DNA of 64,000 nucleotides, taken from NCBI RefSeq assembly GCF_002736205.1, contig NZ_CP024091.1:5267555-5331554 (forward strand), read 5' to 3'. A program made the translations under genes and the position numbers. Shown piece by piece: positions 60,471 through 64,000 of this stretch. Source of the DNA: Pedobacter ginsengisoli. Lineage in GTDB: Bacteria > Bacteroidota > Bacteroidia > Sphingobacteriales > Sphingobacteriaceae. The notes under the pieces were generated by a model. That model saw nothing but the letters and a program-made list of their open reading frames with translations. It ran no database searches and had not been told where the DNA came from. Position 1 is the first letter of the stretch. Every line of letters begins with the position of its first letter.

Positions 60471-60641
60471 GCCATACTTATTATCAAATGGACCTTAAAA
60501 TACCGGAAGCGCTGATAACACTCCCGGTAAAGTAGGGGTTTTCATTTTGATCATTGCAACTAAACAAAATCAAATTATTTGAATCGTTTCAGAATTCCAG
60601 CCGGAAAAAACGATTCAGGAAAAACTAACCTAACCAAATGT
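60471..60641 (+). promoter_or_regulatory. Leader region of the second susC, with two hairpins
   Basis: The first stem is ACCGG/CCGGT (60502-60528), preceded by AAAAT as in the first susC leader. The second is a perfect 9-bp stem, GAATCGTTT/AAACGATTC (60581-60589 with 60608-60616), 26 bases before the start codon. Both could control susC translation or mRNA stability. Confidence 0.4.
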
Positions 60642-63600
60642 ATGAAATTTTATACTTTATTGAGGTATAAGTTAACTATGCTTATGCATCAACAATATTA
60701 TCCTGGAGCTATCAGGGTAGTATTTAACCAACCATTAACAAGGAAAATAATTATGCGTGCCAAATTAACCTTTGTTTTCTTAGTCACCTTGTTTATTCAA
60801 ATGGGCATTGCTGCCAATGCCCAGAGAATTACTTTGTCGGCGAAAAACAAGGCTTTAAAAGAGGTATTTAAACAAATTGGAAAGCAAAGTGGCTATCAGT
60901 TTCTGTATGGCGATGATGTGCTTGAGGGTACCAAACGTATAAATGTTGTGGCTAACAATGCTTCTCTGGAAGAAGTACTTAAACAATGTTTTGCAGGTCA
61001 GCCAATTACTTATACTATTGTCGACAAAACAGTAGTCATCAAACCCGCTATTTCAATCAGAACCACTTATATGGTGGCAGTGGGTTTTTTGAAGGGAAAG
61101 GTTACAGAAGGCAAAACAGGGCTGCCAATGGCAGGGGTAACTATTAAACTTGATGGCGAAGGTGCCAGTTTCACTAAAACATCTGATGAAGCCGGTAATT
61201 ATACTTTCGGTAATTTAAAACCGGGTGCATACAAAATTACCTGGCATTACATTGGCTACACCTCTCAGTCAAAAGACATCACCATTACAGATGGGCAAAA
61301 CACCGACATCAATATTGCGCTTAACGAAGAAGCCGCAATGTTGGGCGAGCTGGTAGTGGTTGGTTTTGGTACACAAAAGAAAGCTGACCTTACCGGAGCA
61401 GTAGGGGTAGTAAATGTTGAAAAATCACTTACTTCCAGACCTGTTACCAATGTTCAGGAATTACTTGCCGGAACAGTTCCCGGATTAAACATCTCAAAAG
61501 GTTCAGGAGCAGTAGGCTCTGGCGCCTCTCTAAACATCCGTGGTACCTCTACAATAGGCGGCAGTTCGGGTGTTTTAGTATTGATTGATGGTTTTCCAGG
61601 CAATATTTATACCTTAAATCCTAACGATGTCGAGAGTATCTCTGTGTTAAAAGATGCGGCATCAGCTTCAATATATGGTTCCAGGGCTGCCAATGGTGTT
61701 TTATTGGTTACCACAAAAAAAGGGAACAAAACCGGAAAACCTATGGTTGAGGTTAACAGTAGTGTAGGTGTACAAAAACCGCAATTTATGCTCGATTTTG
61801 TAGGCTCGGCAGATTATATGAAACTATGGGATCAGGCTCTTGTAAATGATGGAAAGCAACCGCTTTACGGCAGTAAAGGACTTGAAGATCTGGCTGCGGG
61901 AAAATATGCCGACAACAAATGGTATAAAGAAATTTATAAAAACAATACCATTATTAACACCAATAACATCGCAATTTCCGGCGGAACCGAAAATATTACC
62001 TATCGCGTTTCCGGTTCTTACGATTATCAGGATGGAACCCTGCCAAATAACAATTACAACAAGTACGTTTTTCGTCCTGATGTAAATATTAAAATCTCCG
62101 ATAAACTTAGACTTGCTACAAACCTGCAGTACACCCAAACTTATATCCTGCAACCTCAGGGTGGAACAGATGCATGGCAGTCGCAGGCTGCCCGTGCTGC
62201 ACCTATCAGCCCTATTTATACTTCACAGGGCCAATATGGCATAGGTTCTTCTATGGTGGGCAATACCATAGCCGGCTTAAATCAGGGCGGATATAACAAT
62301 GCCAAGTACAAAGAACTGTTTGGAGTAGCCGATTTGATCTATACACCAATAGAAAACTTAAACATTAAAGGCTCATATGCCCGCACTTCAACAGATCAGC
62401 GTACTACCGATAGGTTACTTGCCTACAATTTGTATGATGATAAGGGAGAAATAGCTGCAAAGAAAAACCTGGTAACAGGCTTAACCGAAAGTTTTTCAAG
62501 CAACTACAGAAATGTTTTTCAGGCAACTGCCGATTATGGCTATAGCCTAAACAAGCATTCATTTAAAGCTTTGGCCGGTTATTCTCAGGAATATGTGTAC
62601 AACAACAGCTTTAGTGCATTTCGTGATAACCTGCCTTTTGGGAACATCGATGTTTTAAATACAGGATCATCAACCAATATGCAAAACACTGGTACAGCTT
62701 CTGATGTGGCCATCAGGTCTTACTTTGGACGATTGAACTATGATTACGATGGGAAATATCTGTTGCAGGCAAATATCCGTGCCGATGGTTCTTCGCGTTT
62801 TGCCAAGGGGCACAAATGGGGCTATTTCCCTTCTTTTTCTGCCGGATGGAATATTCATAAAGAATCTTTCTTTAACCTGCCATGGGTTAGCAGCTTAAAG
62901 CTTCGCGGTTCATGGGGTATATTGGGAGATGCCGAAAAAGTTGGTTTGTATCCAACAGCCGAGGTGTTAACCTACCGCCCAATCATTTATGGATTTAATG
63001 GGGTTACCGTTCCGGGTGCATATAATGGCGTATCTGTTAACAGAGGGATAAGCTGGGAAGAGTCTAAACAAACTGATATTGGTATAGATATGTCCCTATT
63101 GGGTCAGAAAATAGCCATCAGTGTAGATTACTTCATGAACAAAAGAGATAACATCTTAAACAACCCTCCGGTAAGTGCCGAATTTGGCTTGCCTGCACCA
63201 TTCAGCAATTTGTTAAAAATGGATAGCAAAGGCTGGGAGTTCCTGGTAAACTATAAAGATCATTCGGGCGATTTTAATTGGGGATTTGATTTCAATACCT
63301 CTTTCTCTAAAAACAAGGTTGTTGATCTTGCAGGTAAAGGCCCGCAAATTGGTGACACTTATACCGATGTTGGCTTGCAATATCAATTGCCTTATGGGTT
63401 AAAAGCTATAGGCCTGTTTCAAAGTGCCGAGGAAATTGCAAACAGCCCAAATCAGGGGCCTAACGTATTTCCGGGAAATATCAAATATCAGGATACCAAT
63501 AACGACAAGGTTATTGACGGTAAAGGCAGGGTGATTTTAAATGACAAAGTAGTAATAAGATTTGGTTCTAACCTTAATTTTGGATGGAAAAACTTTGATC

Positions 63601-64000
63601 TCTCAGCAAATGTAACCGGAGCAATAAATGGAATGAGGTATATGAGTGGTTACGAAGGCTGGGCCTTTTTCCTTTCGCAAAATGCCCGCCCACTTGCTTT
63701 AGATAACTGGACTCCAGAAAATCCTAATGCTTCTTACCCACGGTTGTCGATCCAGAATACTTCTAATGATACCAAGTATTCCAGCTATTGGTTAAGAAAA
63801 GCTGACTATATCAAAATACAGAATATACAGCTTGGTTATCAATTGCCGCAATCTGTATTGAGCAAACTAAAACTTAACTCGCTCAGACTTTTTACATCTG
63901 TTCAAAATCTGGCAACCATAACAAACTACACTGGTTTTGATCCCGAAGGAGGATATTATCCGCTTTCAAGAACATTATCATTCGGGTTAAACCTTAAATT
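60642..64000 (+). CDS. SusC/RagA family TonB-dependent receptor with STN domain (second copy), cut at right edge
   Basis: Outer-membrane importer, open from the ATG at 60642 to the window end, 1119 full codons. The last readable residues, SFGLNLK plus a partial codon, are the usual SusC end, so only the final residue and stop are missing. It has a long N-terminal pre-signal stretch (an ATG at 60753 is an alternative start), STN domain (about residues 62-130), a carboxypeptidase-regulatory-like domain (about 150-225), the plug signature VLIDGFPGNIYTLN and VLKDAASASIYGSRAANGV. It is the receptor of the second ECF-FecR module. Its SusD partner should be just beyond the window. Confidence 0.93.
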   Translation, partial: MKFYTLLRYKLTMLMHQQYYPGAIRVVFNQPLTRKIIMRAKLTFVFLVTLFIQMGIAANAQRITLSAKNKALKEVFKQIGKQSGYQFLYGDDVLEGTKRINVVANNASLEEVLKQCFAGQPITYTIVDKTVVIKPAISIRTTYMVAVGFLKGKVTEGKTGLPMAGVTIKLDGEGASFTKTSDEAGNYTFGNLKPGAYKITWHYIGYTSQSKDITITDGQNTDINIALNEEAAMLGELVVVGFGTQKKADLTGAVGVVNVEKSLTSRPVTNVQELLAGTVPGLNISKGSGAVGSGASLNIRGTSTIGGSSGVLVLIDGFPGNIYTLNPNDVESISVLKDAASASIYGSRAANGVLLVTTKKGNKTGKPMVEVNSSVGVQKPQFMLDFVGSADYMKLWDQALVNDGKQPLYGSKGLEDLAAGKYADNKWYKEIYKNNTIINTNNIAISGGTENITYRVSGSYDYQDGTLPNNNYNKYVFRPDVNIKISDKLRLATNLQYTQTYILQPQGGTDAWQSQAARAAPISPIYTSQGQYGIGSSMVGNTIAGLNQGGYNNAKYKELFGVADLIYTPIENLNIKGSYARTSTDQRTTDRLLAYNLYDDKGEIAAKKNLVTGLTESFSSNYRNVFQATADYGYSLNKHSFKALAGYSQEYVYNNSFSAFRDNLPFGNIDVLNTGSSTNMQNTGTASDVAIRSYFGRLNYDYDGKYLLQANIRADGSSRFAKGHKWGYFPSFSAGWNIHKESFFNLPWVSSLKLRGSWGILGDAEKVGLYPTAEVLTYRPIIYGFNGVTVPGAYNGVSVNRGISWEESKQTDIGIDMSLLGQKIAISVDYFMNKRDNILNNPPVSAEFGLPAPFSNLLKMDSKGWEFLVNYKDHSGDFNWGFDFNTSFSKNKVVDLAGKGPQIGDTYTDVGLQYQLPYGLKAIGLFQSAEEIANSPNQGPNVFPGNIKYQDTNNDKVIDGKGRVILNDKVVIRFGSNLNFGWKNFDLSANVTGAINGMRYMSGYEGWAFFLSQNARPLALDNWTPENPNASYPRLSIQNTSNDTKYSSYWLRKADYIKIQNIQLGYQLPQSVLSKLKLNSLRLFTSVQNLATITNYTGFDPEGGYYPLSRTLSFGLNLK

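Noticed and set aside
1..64000. tRNA, rRNA, CRISPR arrays or prophage
   Set aside because: No cloverleaf-like segments, rRNA stretches, spaced direct repeats or phage structural genes were recognised in the intergenic spaces or coding regions.

Overview
The window comes from a Bacteroidota chromosome, most likely a Sphingobacteriaceae member of the Pedobacter type. The signs are SusC/SusD pairs with STN domains driven by ECF sigma/FecR systems, a type IX secretion sorting domain with PorT- and PorG-like genes, the TAnnTTTG promoter element in front of several genes, no Shine-Dalgarno signals, and AT-rich DNA. No rRNA, tRNA, CRISPR, prophage or transposase was found.

Region 1 (1-12.5 kb). On the minus strand are a peroxiredoxin (cut by the left edge), a frameshifted M23 endopeptidase and a FAH-fold hydrolase in one operon, then a small type IX-sorted protein. 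The Kup potassium transporter follows on the plus strand. A structured intergenic region that may encode a small RNA separates it from a CAT-type amino acid permease. The minus operon engB-ubiA-like-M3 peptidase then faces ubiE/menG-porT across a short two-way promoter region.

Region 2 (12.5-31.4 kb). This is mostly plus-strand core metabolism: a short-chain dehydrogenase, YqeY, an alpha/beta hydrolase, a CBS protein, nadK, the envelope cluster porG-like-uppS-bamA-ompH-ompH, murI, purF, an FHS-type sugar transporter, dCMP deaminase, guaA, a lipoprotein and an RsmB-like methyltransferase. LysE and MarC family membrane proteins lie on the minus strand. A 39-codon membrane miniprotein sits just after marC.

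Region 3 (32-45.3 kb). This holds transport and efflux genes: a second CAT-type permease, a membrane pyrophosphatase, a frameshifted LAT-like permease behind a long inverted repeat, a PEGA-domain protein, and a tolC-like/adaptor/RND efflux operon. A divergently placed TetR gene carries a perfect 19-bp palindrome at its promoter, with two related half-matching copies in front of the efflux operon.

Region 4 (45.6-64 kb) is the most interesting part. An ECF sigma factor, a FecR anti-sigma and an STN-containing SusC are followed without a break by SusD, an ethanolamine-permease-like APC transporter, a glutamine-synthetase-like ligase, an iron-type alcohol dehydrogenase, a class I glutamine amidotransferase-like gamma-glutamyl hydrolase and an aldehyde dehydrogenase. 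The gene set fits a gamma-glutamylation route for an amino alcohol such as ethanolamine: attach glutamate, oxidise the alcohol to an aldehyde and then an acid, and release glutamate and glycine. It is coupled to TonB-dependent uptake and has no glycoside hydrolase. A second ECF-FecR-SusC set follows and runs off the right edge one codon short of its end.

Two genes carry three apparent one-base deletions in G/C runs. These may be real lesions or sequence errors.
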